A stretch of 64,000 nt of DNA, taken from NCBI GenBank assembly GCA_905205995.1, contig CAJLFU010000004.1, positions 3,186 to 67,185 on the forward strand. Direction: 5' to 3'. Below, piece after piece: positions 8,005 through 15,165 of the stretch. Source of the DNA: an uncultured Haemophilus sp. (GTDB taxonomy: Bacteria > Pseudomonadota > Gammaproteobacteria > Enterobacterales > Pasteurellaceae). Position 1 is the stretch's first letter. The number at the start of each line of letters is the position of its first letter. A model generated the notes under the pieces. That model worked only from the letters and a program-made list of their open reading frames with translations. It made no database searches and was not told the origin of the DNA. The position numbers and the translations under genes are program-made.

Positions 8005-9225
8005 TTACATATATTTCAATAAGTTGATTATTTCTAATTTTTGTTCTTCGGGCATAGTTGGAAATGTTCTTTCAAAATAATTATTTAAAAATAAATTGTT
8101 AGCATCATATTCTATATATTTGTCGCTATTTGGCTCTAAAATAAGCACTATACCCTCTGGAACTTTACAAAAATCAGAGTTGATGTTTAAAACCCTTTTT
8201 TCTTCTTTATGCAATTCTTGCTGCTTACATATTTTGAAACCATATACATTCTTTCTTATCCCTAGCAGACCCAAAATATCATCCCCTATTTGAAATATAG
8301 AGATAGTAATAGCATTTTCTTTCGATAAATAAATGTCACTACCCTTTATGTGAAAGGGATGTTTAAATCTATTTATAATTTCTTTAGATAGCACTTCTCT
8401 GGACGAATATGTTTTCAATATATCAACTAACTGTTCTCCAACAGGTGATTTAGTAAATTCATTTCCCAAATACCCACACAAAATACCTAAAAATAATTTA
8501 GACAAAAATCTAATATCATCATTTAAATTAATAAATAACATACTTGATTTAAATTTTTTACCATCAGGTCTTAATCTATCTTTAATTTTTAACTCTTTCT
8601 CAGCAAACTCCCAATAGAATTTCAAACCATCAACATAAAATTCCTCTTTAATTCTACTACGAAATAAATTTAGTTCATCTTCAGTCATATTTTGATTATT
8701 AGAAAAATCTAAACATAATAAAATATCTAATTTCTTGTATTTTTTAAACTTATTCCTAACTCTGTGCAATAGCTGTTTTAGTTCAATTTCACTAATATCC
8801 CCTTTAGTTATAAATAAGAATAATTGAGAATTTTTGCTTTTACTTAACGGAGGATGCCCTCCTACCAGACCAAGAAATTCTGGTGTATTTTCTTTAATCC
8901 AAAACGCAACAGCCTTATCATTACTCATCATTTCTACATAGCTATTTTCAGATATTAAATTAAGAATTTCATCATTGTTCTCAAACTCTATAGATGTAAA
9001 TTTTCCAAAGAAAACATCATTATTAAAATCGGTCAATTCTATTGAATTCATGAAAGAACGAGCAAATCTTGCATCAACGTGGGTACCTAATTGGCTATTA
9101 CACGACTTACATAAATTTAACTTTTTAAACTTATCATCACTTTTCTTCCCACCTAAAAACTGAGGAATAGAATGTTCTAAGGACATTTCAACATCAGTCT
9201 GTCCGCACAAAAAACAATTTTTCAT
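8005..9225 (-). CDS. HNH nuclease-domain protein inserted between cas4 and cas1 (X2)
   Basis: A 406-aa protein. The first about 55 residues form a zinc-supported HNH module: Cys4 and Cys7 (CFLC), Glu17-His18 (SLEHSIPQFLGGK), then Cys39 and Cys42 (NLCKSCNSQLG) and Asp51, the pattern of HNH_5-like endonucleases. The remaining about 350 residues match nothing I recognise. They alternate Lys/Glu-rich helices with hydrophobic stretches and include WEFAEKELKIKDRL and SKLFLGILCGYLGNEF. GGAG precedes the ATG, and the gap to the cas4 stop is only 22 nt, so it is in the operon. GC content is about 30 percent, far below cas1 and cas4 on either side. It contains neither neisserial nor Haemophilus uptake words. 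It is not a standard type I-C component; the nuclease role is inferred from the motif only. Confidence 0.85.
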   Translation of the reverse strand: MKNCFLCGQTDVEMSLEHSIPQFLGGKKSDDKFKKLNLCKSCNSQLGTHVDARFARSFMNSIELTDFNNDVFFGKFTSIEFENNDEILNLISENSYVEMMSNDKAVAFWIKENTPEFLGLVGGHPPLSKSKNSQLFLFITKGDISEIELKQLLHRVRNKFKKYKKLDILLCLDFSNNQNMTEDELNLFRSRIKEEFYVDGLKFYWEFAEKELKIKDRLRPDGKKFKSSMLFINLNDDIRFLSKLFLGILCGYLGNEFTKSPVGEQLVDILKTYSSREVLSKEIINRFKHPFHIKGSDIYLSKENAITISIFQIGDDILGLLGIRKNVYGFKICKQQELHKEEKRVLNINSDFCKVPEGIVLILEPNSDKYIEYDANNLFLNNYFERTFPTMPEEQKLEIINLLKYM

Positions 9226-9247
9226 TTATTCTCCAAATAATTAAATT

Positions 9248-9898
9248 TCACTCCCCAAACAACCCCTCCACATACCCCACACTCCGATCCCGTTTCCCCA
9301 GCAACTCCGGCTGGCAAATCTCCACCAGCGAGCAGGCTTTGCAGCGTTTGCCGTAGTCGGGCGGCGGGGTTTGGCCGCTGTTTAGAAGTTCGCGCACGGC
9401 GGCGATGGTGGCGAGTGTTTGGGCGCGCAGGTCGTCTGAAAATACGACGGGGACGCGGTGGCGGGTTTGCATATACCACAGTGCGCCCTCAGAGACGGTT
9501 TGCCCGGTCATTTCTTCCAAGCACAAGCCTTGGGCGCAAAGCTGGATTTCGTCCATTGGGTCGGGTTTGGGCTTGCCGCGTTTGTATTCCACAGGTTTCA
9601 GGCGACCAGTTTTCGTGTCCACTTCCACCAAATCCAACACGCCGCTGATGCCCAATTTTTCCGCCGACACATGCACCGTCCGCTCAAAGCGCACGCCTTT
9701 GCGCGTTTCCGGTTCGCCCGAATCCACCCGCTCATGCAGCGCCTTGCCTTGCGCGGTCAGATAGTTCTCCGCCCACGCCTGCTCGTTATGAATCAACGCG
9801 CATTGGCGCGGGCAGAAGGCATAGTGTTGCAGGGCAGAAAGGGGAATTAGGCGCGTGTCCTGATTTTCCCCTTGGGTTTCGGTTGAAAGTGCGGTCAT
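9248..9898 (-). CDS. cas4: Cas4, RecB-like exonuclease of spacer acquisition
   Basis: A 216-aa protein with the Cas4 iron-sulfur cysteines: one in the N-terminal ALQHYAFCPRQCALIH segment and three in the C-terminal CKACSLVEIC segment. It has the RecB nuclease motifs GVLDLVEVD, PVEYKRGKPK and QLCAQGLCLEE. Cas4 trims prespacers and selects for the PAM before Cas1-Cas2 integration. The start is odd: ATGACCGCACTT is a Haemophilus uptake signal read in frame (MTAL), and no clear ribosome site precedes it. It also contains one exact AGGTCGTCTGAA word (9429-9440). The normal cas4-cas1 junction is broken by the HNH gene. Confidence 0.95.
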   Translation of the reverse strand: MTALSTETQGENQDTRLIPLSALQHYAFCPRQCALIHNEQAWAENYLTAQGKALHERVDSGEPETRKGVRFERTVHVSAEKLGISGVLDLVEVDTKTGRLKPVEYKRGKPKPDPMDEIQLCAQGLCLEEMTGQTVSEGALWYMQTRHRVPVVFSDDLRAQTLATIAAVRELLNSGQTPPPDYGKRCKACSLVEICQPELLGKRDRSVGYVEGLFGE

Positions 9899-9913
9899 TT
9901 TTTCAAACGTTTT

Positions 9914-10780
9914 TTAAAGCAACTCTTCCACACTCACGCCATTTAAGCCGTCTGAAACTACGCTGATGTTGTAATCGCCAAAACCGCTTGCAGGCGTACC
10001 TGATTCGCCGTTTACGCGTTCGACTTTTACGGCGTCAAACAGTTTATGTGCAGGCTGGCTGCCGAGTGCGCTGTCGTGTTTGAAAACGATCAATTTGCGC
10101 GCCGCCATTTCGCCACGGGCGGCGGAGCGGTCGTGTTCAAACATCAGCGTCAGGGCTTGCCAGAGTTTGGCTAAGTCGTCGTCTGAAAAACCGGTTTTGG
10201 CGGCAAGGTTGGCGGAGATAAAGCCGTGCACGCGGTAGAGCGCGTAAGGGACGATGTATTTGCGCCCCATGGTGCGTTCTTTTTCCAAGTCTTTTTCGTT
10301 GGTGACTGCCATGCGGGTGATGGAAATTTCCAGCGGTACAATCGGGTCGATGGATTGGGCGAACGCCAGTTGTACCGGGCCGCGCACTTGTCCGCTGTTG
10401 ACTTCGGTGGTCATCACAGCGCCAAAGGTGCGGATATCGAAGAAGTTTTTACACATCCAAGCGGTAATGTCGCGGGCTTTGGCTTCGTCTTTGGGCAGTT
10501 TTTTGGCTTCCGATTCAATGCCGAGTGCTTCATAAGCGCGTTTGTTTTGCAGGTTTAACACGCTTTTTTCTTTCACGTAAATTTCGTAACCGGCTTCGTT
10601 TTCGCTGCTGATTTCGACAAAATTACGGATTTTGCGTTTTAAACAGACATCGGTTACCAAGCCTTTACTGGATTCAGGATCAAGACGCGGCATATTGCCC
10701 GCATCGGGATCGCCGTTGGGATTGCCGTTGGTTACGTCAAAAAAGTAAACAAATTCATAGCGGTTTTGAATGGCAGACAT
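9914..10780 (-). CDS. cas7: Cas7c (Csd2), crRNA-backbone subunit
   Basis: A 288-aa RAMP protein starting MSAIQNRYEFVYFFDVTNGNPNGDPDAGN, which is the highly recognisable type I-C Cas7 N-terminus, with TDVCLKRKIRNFV following and a C-terminal FGDYNISVV. Several copies of Cas7 coat the crRNA guide in Cascade. It sits 11 nt after cas8c and 15 nt before cas4. It contains the exact neisserial uptake word GCCGTCTGAA near its 3' end (9947-9956) and a second related word at 10178-10187. Confidence 0.97.
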   Translation of the reverse strand: MSAIQNRYEFVYFFDVTNGNPNGDPDAGNMPRLDPESSKGLVTDVCLKRKIRNFVEISSENEAGYEIYVKEKSVLNLQNKRAYEALGIESEAKKLPKDEAKARDITAWMCKNFFDIRTFGAVMTTEVNSGQVRGPVQLAFAQSIDPIVPLEISITRMAVTNEKDLEKERTMGRKYIVPYALYRVHGFISANLAAKTGFSDDDLAKLWQALTLMFEHDRSAARGEMAARKLIVFKHDSALGSQPAHKLFDAVKVERVNGESGTPASGFGDYNISVVSDGLNGVSVEELL

Positions 10781-10791
10781 TTTCTGGCTCC

Positions 10792-11175
10792 TTAGTTTTC
10801 AATAGTTTCAGCGGTTTCTTTTTTAGCAAAATAGCTTTGTTTTTGGTGGTAATAGCCGATAGCGAAGCGGCCTTGCTCATCAATGCTCAAATGGCGCGGA
10901 AAGGTTTCGGGTAGTTTGGCAATGATTTCGCCCAAATCTTTATCCAAATTCACTGCCATACCGGCTTTGTCTTTACGCAGGCGCGATAAATGGTGTTTTG
11001 CGCCCGACAAAAGACGCGGAAAAACCGAAAACGGCACGGCGGATGCAGAGCCGTAATAGCGGTCGGCAATGCCGGCGTTTAATTCGCCCAACGCCTGATA
11101 TTGAATGCGCTCCAACACGGCAAACAGCCGCCCTAAAAGATAGGCGCGATTCGGGCTTTCATTGTTCAAACTCAT
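10792..11175 (-). CDS. cas11c: Cas11c, small subunit translated from inside cas8c
   Basis: Within cas8c an in-frame ATG at codon 466 (11175-11173) is preceded by GAAGAAGGAG with a 5-nt gap, a strong ribosome-binding site in the middle of a coding region. Initiation here would give a 127-aa helical protein starting MSLNNESPNRAYLLGR and sharing the Cas8c C-terminus. Independent translation of Cas11 from the 3' part of cas8 is established for type I-C systems; its use here is inferred from the sequence. Confidence 0.8.
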   Translation of the reverse strand: MSLNNESPNRAYLLGRLFAVLERIQYQALGELNAGIADRYYGSASAVPFSVFPRLLSGAKHHLSRLRKDKAGMAVNLDKDLGEIIAKLPETFPRHLSIDEQGRFAIGYYHQKQSYFAKKETAETIEN

Positions 11176-12570
11176 AGGAACTCCTTCTTCTATAAAACCT
11201 TTTCTAAAACGCCGCTGCAATACGGCTTTAATCATTGCCACGCGCAGTCCGTTTACATCGCCGTCGGCGCGAATTCGGGTAATCAGTTGCGACAGTAAAC
11301 TCAAGGGGTACGGCGTGCCGCAAATCACGGCGCGGGTCATTTCGCCTGCCAACACGGGCGAGATATTTTCGCTTTTGCCTAAAACCGCCGTCTGCAACAG
11401 CAAACGCCAAACAGAAGGCGGCGTTTTCCACGGGCGCGGTTCAATTTTTAAATCCCGCCAGTGCCATGCCAAATTTTCCGCCAACTGCCCAAATGTGGTG
11501 TCCAGCCAAAACCGAACAGAAATCCGCGCGGCATTAGGGGCAAGCCCTAAGATATAAAAACGGGTATTGGCAGAAAGTTCGGGCGCGATTTCTTGCAGCG
11601 GACGGCCTTTGACCATTTGTTCCAATACGTTGAAAACTTTGGCGCTTTCTTGTTCGTCATCCGGCGGCGTGAACACGTGCGCGAAGAAACCTTCGGCAGC
11701 CTGCGCCGTCGCGTTATCGTCCGCTTCCGCCCAAAAGACCGTGCTGGCATCGCCGATGGTCAGGCAATGATTGTTTTCGCGGCGCAACAGATAGTTCAGC
11801 GCGGTGGTGTAGGCAAAGGCGGATTGTTCGGAAACGGGCGCATTTGCGCCTTGCTCCTTGCCAAACGAAGCAAAGGCTTCTTTGTTAAACGAGATAATCG
11901 AGCCACCGGAGCTTTGCCCGCCAAACACGCCTTTAATCGCCGGATGCAGCCGTGCAATCGGGGCTGTATCGCCACTAATCAAGCATAAGCCCTCAAGCGC
12001 CTCGTCGCTTTTCAGGCAGCCTGCCCACAAGGTTTGCGCGGCTTCGCGTTTATGAATAAGTGCGGTCGGTTTTTCAAGAGAAAATGCGATGTTGGCATCG
12101 AGCATTTCGGCAGGCAGATTTTCGGTAGCAAAATGTGCAGGCTGCCAGTTTTGCAGAAAACGACACAAGGCTTGGAGGCCTTCATCTTCACTGTTTTGTA
12201 GTAAATCGAGATGGTATTGCTTGAAGGCGTCAAAGGTTTTTTCAGACGGCGTAAACGGGTTTTCTTTGACTTCGGCTTTGTTTTTATTGGCTTCCACGCC
12301 AAGCGCGTAGGCGGTTTTATCCCACAAAAAATTTGGCTTGATACCCGACGTGCGTTTTTCAGGGCGCGGCACGCTCATCAGCTTCGGCTGCGGCTTTTTA
12401 TCGGCAGTCAGATTCGGCACAACGGTTTTCAGACGACCTTCTTTGTCCAACACCAAAATCCAGCCGATTTTCTCTTCACTAAAGCCATAAGGCGGCACTT
12501 TCGGGTTGCCCATTTCATCGGCTTCTGCTGCCAAACGGCTGTAATAGCGGGCAAGGGACGCAAGAATCAT
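10792..12570 (-). CDS. cas8c: Cas8c (Csd1), large subunit of type I-C Cascade
   Basis: A 592-aa protein, the usual size, starting MILASLARYYSRLAAEADEMG and containing PPYGFSEEKIGWILVLDKEGRL, both typical of Csd1. It recognises the PAM and positions the target strand. The last third encodes the small subunit Cas11c from an internal start (see that entry). The start overlaps the cas5c stop by ATGA, indicating translational coupling. Three neisserial uptake words of three different dialects (12011, 12241, 12428) and one Haemophilus signal (12058-12066) lie within the gene. Confidence 0.96.
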   Translation of the reverse strand: MILASLARYYSRLAAEADEMGNPKVPPYGFSEEKIGWILVLDKEGRLKTVVPNLTADKKPQPKLMSVPRPEKRTSGIKPNFLWDKTAYALGVEANKNKAEVKENPFTPSEKTFDAFKQYHLDLLQNSEDEGLQALCRFLQNWQPAHFATENLPAEMLDANIAFSLEKPTALIHKREAAQTLWAGCLKSDEALEGLCLISGDTAPIARLHPAIKGVFGGQSSGGSIISFNKEAFASFGKEQGANAPVSEQSAFAYTTALNYLLRRENNHCLTIGDASTVFWAEADDNATAQAAEGFFAHVFTPPDDEQESAKVFNVLEQMVKGRPLQEIAPELSANTRFYILGLAPNAARISVRFWLDTTFGQLAENLAWHWRDLKIEPRPWKTPPSVWRLLLQTAVLGKSENISPVLAGEMTRAVICGTPYPLSLLSQLITRIRADGDVNGLRVAMIKAVLQRRFRKGFIEEGVPMSLNNESPNRAYLLGRLFAVLERIQYQALGELNAGIADRYYGSASAVPFSVFPRLLSGAKHHLSRLRKDKAGMAVNLDKDLGEIIAKLPETFPRHLSIDEQGRFAIGYYHQKQSYFAKKETAETIEN

Positions 12571-13241
12571 GCTTTCACCTCCTCGGCGTAAAACAGCGGC
12601 ACATCAATCACGCCGTCTTTCATTTCCGCACGGAAAAAATGCGGCGTGTTGCCGTGATCAAAATCAATATCGTGCAGCATCCAGCCTAAATCACGGTTTG
12701 CCTCGCTTTCCAATAACGCTGACGGCGGCAGCGACTCGCCCTCGTCAATCAATGCAAAATCGGCAGGGAATTCACGCACGCCCAAACAAGGCTGCTGGAA
12801 ACATTGCCCCTTTTTCGCACGGCGTTTGAACATCTCGATATGCTTGGTAACGGTCTCATCCGCGCCCGCTTTTGCCGTCAGCACCACATGAGCTTCAATC
12901 ACATAAGCCACGTCTTTAAGCACCGTCGCCGCTCGCTGCTGGCGGTCGTCTTCAATCAGCGTATATAAATCGGCAACACTCTTGCGCTTCATCGCCCCGC
13001 TGACCTTACCCGCCGAAATCTTGCCGCCCAACTCATTGCGCCGCACCGACTCAAACCGAATCGGCTTCAACACATAAATCCGGTCGATCACCCACCGAAT
13101 CGCCGGCTTCCAATGCACCGCCGCCAAAATCCCGCGCGCCGCCGACGGCGTGATGACATCATAAGACACCCGCTCCACCTTCATCTCCGGACGGGTAAAA
13201 CAGGCATAATCGCCCCAAATATGTAGGCGGATTTGGTTCAT
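12567..13241 (-). CDS. cas5c: Cas5c (Cas5d), crRNA-processing nuclease and Cascade subunit
   Basis: From the ATG at 13241 (AGGAG 7 nt upstream) the protein is 224 aa, starting MNQIRLHIWGDYACFTRPEMK and containing VSYDVITPSAARGILAAVHWKP, both diagnostic for type I-C Cas5. In this subtype Cas5 replaces Cas6: it cuts the repeat hairpin and caps the crRNA 5' handle. A start 43 codons further upstream is unlikely, because the extension crosses the uptake-signal hairpin and has no family similarity. It overlaps cas8c by 4 nt. GC content is high, like the other core cas genes. Confidence 0.95.
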   Translation of the reverse strand: MNQIRLHIWGDYACFTRPEMKVERVSYDVITPSAARGILAAVHWKPAIRWVIDRIYVLKPIRFESVRRNELGGKISAGKVSGAMKRKSVADLYTLIEDDRQQRAATVLKDVAYVIEAHVVLTAKAGADETVTKHIEMFKRRAKKGQCFQQPCLGVREFPADFALIDEGESLPPSALLESEANRDLGWMLHDIDFDHGNTPHFFRAEMKDGVIDVPLFYAEEVKA

Positions 13242-13262
13242 TTGGTTCTCCTTTTGGTTGGA

Positions 13263-13314
13263 AAGTGCGGTTTCAGACGACGTTTTGAAAACGTTGGGAG
13301 AATTGACCGCACTT
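13263..13314 (-). terminator. Inverted Haemophilus uptake-signal pair enclosing a neisserial uptake word
   Basis: AAGTGCGGT (13263-13271) and its complement (13306-13314) can pair. Inside are TTCAGACGAC (complement of GTCGTCTGAA, 13272-13281), directly abutting the first signal, and the small dyad ACGTTTT-G-AAAACGT. It lies between the end of gene X1 and cas5c. Inverted uptake pairs often act as terminators, but no T-run follows, so it may only attenuate the operon. Confidence 0.6.
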
Positions 13315-13330
13315 AAATAGTTTTCAACTC

Positions 13331-15085
13331 TTATTCCGATTCTCCAAACAGAATGCTTCCGATATGCCAAATTGCTCGACCGAAATTAAAAATAAGCTGC
13401 TCACCTTGTCTTAAAAAAGACTGATTTTCATCTATTTCAGCAAGTTTTATTGCCTCTTCAATTTTTGAGCCGGTAGGATGCGCATCTCCAAGCCTCATAT
13501 CATAAACACCAACAATGACACTAAAAATCTTATGGGCATAATTTTCTCCAATTTTTTGAGCTACGATGTTTTGTAATAATTTATTAGAACCTAGTTTGTT
13601 TTTATCCTTGTGGTTAGATAATTCACGAAGAGCTTTAACATTAAGTCTATCGGTAAAAATACGAACCAAGTCTTTTGCCAGCCTTAATAATGACGTTCTA
13701 TCAGTACTTGAAAAACGTGAAATCTGCTGCAAAAGCTCTGAATCATTGATGTCATGAGAAAATAAATCAACATTGAACTTCTTTTTGAAACTTGCTTCCA
13801 GCATTCGCATAACTTTAAATAACAAGTCTTCAACGGCATGTGTAGATGCAGGCTGAACTCTAACTTGCGAAGCTAATAATTCATTGGAGACCTTCCCTTC
13901 TGGAACAACATTATGAGCAGCCCAAATACGTTGTTCCCATGATGGAAGTTTGGCAACATCATAAGCATATACTGTAATTAAATCGGCACCATTAATTCCA
14001 AAATGAGTATGATAGCCCGATGTGGAGTGAATACAGCCTGTCTCTGCCGTGTACCATTCTAGTGAAAATCCACGATGTTGAAGCAGTTCATTTACGATGC
14101 CAGAGCGAAAAAACAGCCATCTCCCAATATCTTCATTATCTAATTCGGCAGAAGGTATTCTTGTTCCATCAGTTTCTACAATGAATGTTGGTAGATTTGG
14201 CTCTTTATCGTAGCGAACTCGGGTACTTATACCTTGATGTTCAATCCATTCATCTCGCCAAAATTCTCCTTCTACTCTTATCCCTCTATAACCATCATGA
14301 AAACCTTGAGAACTTTCTGATTCAGTATTTTCATTCGTCTCTTGCCCCATTACTGGAGCGTCATCCTCTTCATCTACATCAGTTCGCCATACACGAAAGG
14401 AAGACCAGCTTCCGCCATAGACATCGTTTAAGCTGCGAATACGTAACTCAAATTGTCCTTGTTCTCGCTCCTCTTGATAATTTTCTAAGCCCGCATATTC
14501 ACTACTTTCAATTTCTTCAACGTTTTCTACCCGTTGGCGATAGTAAGTAAGACGAAGAGAAAGATTTCTTGCTGCTAAATAATCAATCAGGAATTCCTTT
14601 TTAATCTCAATTTTTACATGATTTCCTTTATCATCAAAAGACTCACGAATCACTTCAACAAAATCTTCCTCTGGTCGAACCCAGCTATTTTCTTCTTTGA
14701 CTAATCTCAGAGCTACTATTAAATCTGGATTTATAATCCACTTTCGTCCTCCAATAACAGGTTGAGGATGATCAAAAATAAGATGTACGCCTACGGGTTC
14801 GTTTTCATTCCACTCATACTGATCTATTGTTTTGTAATGCCCGCTATCAAAAGCATACGGTTTTACTTCTAAACTTATTCCTATATCTGACCAACCCAAA
14901 TTTTCACCAAAATCTTTATGTTCAGGAGGAAAAGCAAGAGAATTACACCCAAAAAATTCAGATATATAACCAATATTTTGCACATCTCCTTTTTCACTTT
15001 CACAAATTGACCTTAATGGAATCCAAGTAGAATTGGCAAATTTACGACGAGTTTCTTTTGTTTGTAGAATCCAATCTTTAGTCAT
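13331..15085 (-). CDS. Unknown 584-aa protein with C-terminal Rx4H motif, inserted between cas3 and cas5c (X1)
   Basis: The ATG at 15085 has AAAGGAG 8 nt upstream. I do not recognise the family. Residues 1-220 are mixed alpha/beta with many acidic residues. At 220-290 there is an acidic, probably unstructured linker. Residues 300-430 contain an aromatic-rich block (GRWLFFRSGIVNELLQHRGFSLEWYTAETG, then LPSWEQRIWAAHNVVPEG). The C-terminal 140 residues look helical and include Arg531-LGDA-His536, an Rx4H motif like that of HEPN ribonucleases in abortive-infection proteins. GC content is about 40 percent, lower than the flanking cas genes, and there are no uptake words inside. It keeps the operon orientation, so co-expression with cas genes is likely. 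A HEPN function is a guess from one short motif and helix context. Confidence 0.7.
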   Translation of the reverse strand: MTKDWILQTKETRRKFANSTWIPLRSICESEKGDVQNIGYISEFFGCNSLAFPPEHKDFGENLGWSDIGISLEVKPYAFDSGHYKTIDQYEWNENEPVGVHLIFDHPQPVIGGRKWIINPDLIVALRLVKEENSWVRPEEDFVEVIRESFDDKGNHVKIEIKKEFLIDYLAARNLSLRLTYYRQRVENVEEIESSEYAGLENYQEEREQGQFELRIRSLNDVYGGSWSSFRVWRTDVDEEDDAPVMGQETNENTESESSQGFHDGYRGIRVEGEFWRDEWIEHQGISTRVRYDKEPNLPTFIVETDGTRIPSAELDNEDIGRWLFFRSGIVNELLQHRGFSLEWYTAETGCIHSTSGYHTHFGINGADLITVYAYDVAKLPSWEQRIWAAHNVVPEGKVSNELLASQVRVQPASTHAVEDLLFKVMRMLEASFKKKFNVDLFSHDINDSELLQQISRFSSTDRTSLLRLAKDLVRIFTDRLNVKALRELSNHKDKNKLGSNKLLQNIVAQKIGENYAHKIFSVIVGVYDMRLGDAHPTGSKIEEAIKLAEIDENQSFLRQGEQLIFNFGRAIWHIGSILFGESE

Positions 15086-15165
15086 AATCAGCTCCTTTAA
15101 TAATATTTAGTTTAAAAAACGAGGTAGTACACTCGCTATAAATTCTTAACTCATGAAATTTGTTA

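Noticed and set aside
13242..13370. Longer cas5c start at 13370
   Set aside because: The extension overlaps the 3' end of the upstream gene and crosses the USS/DUS hairpin. It has no match to the Cas5 N-terminus, and the ATG at 13241 has a proper ribosome site.
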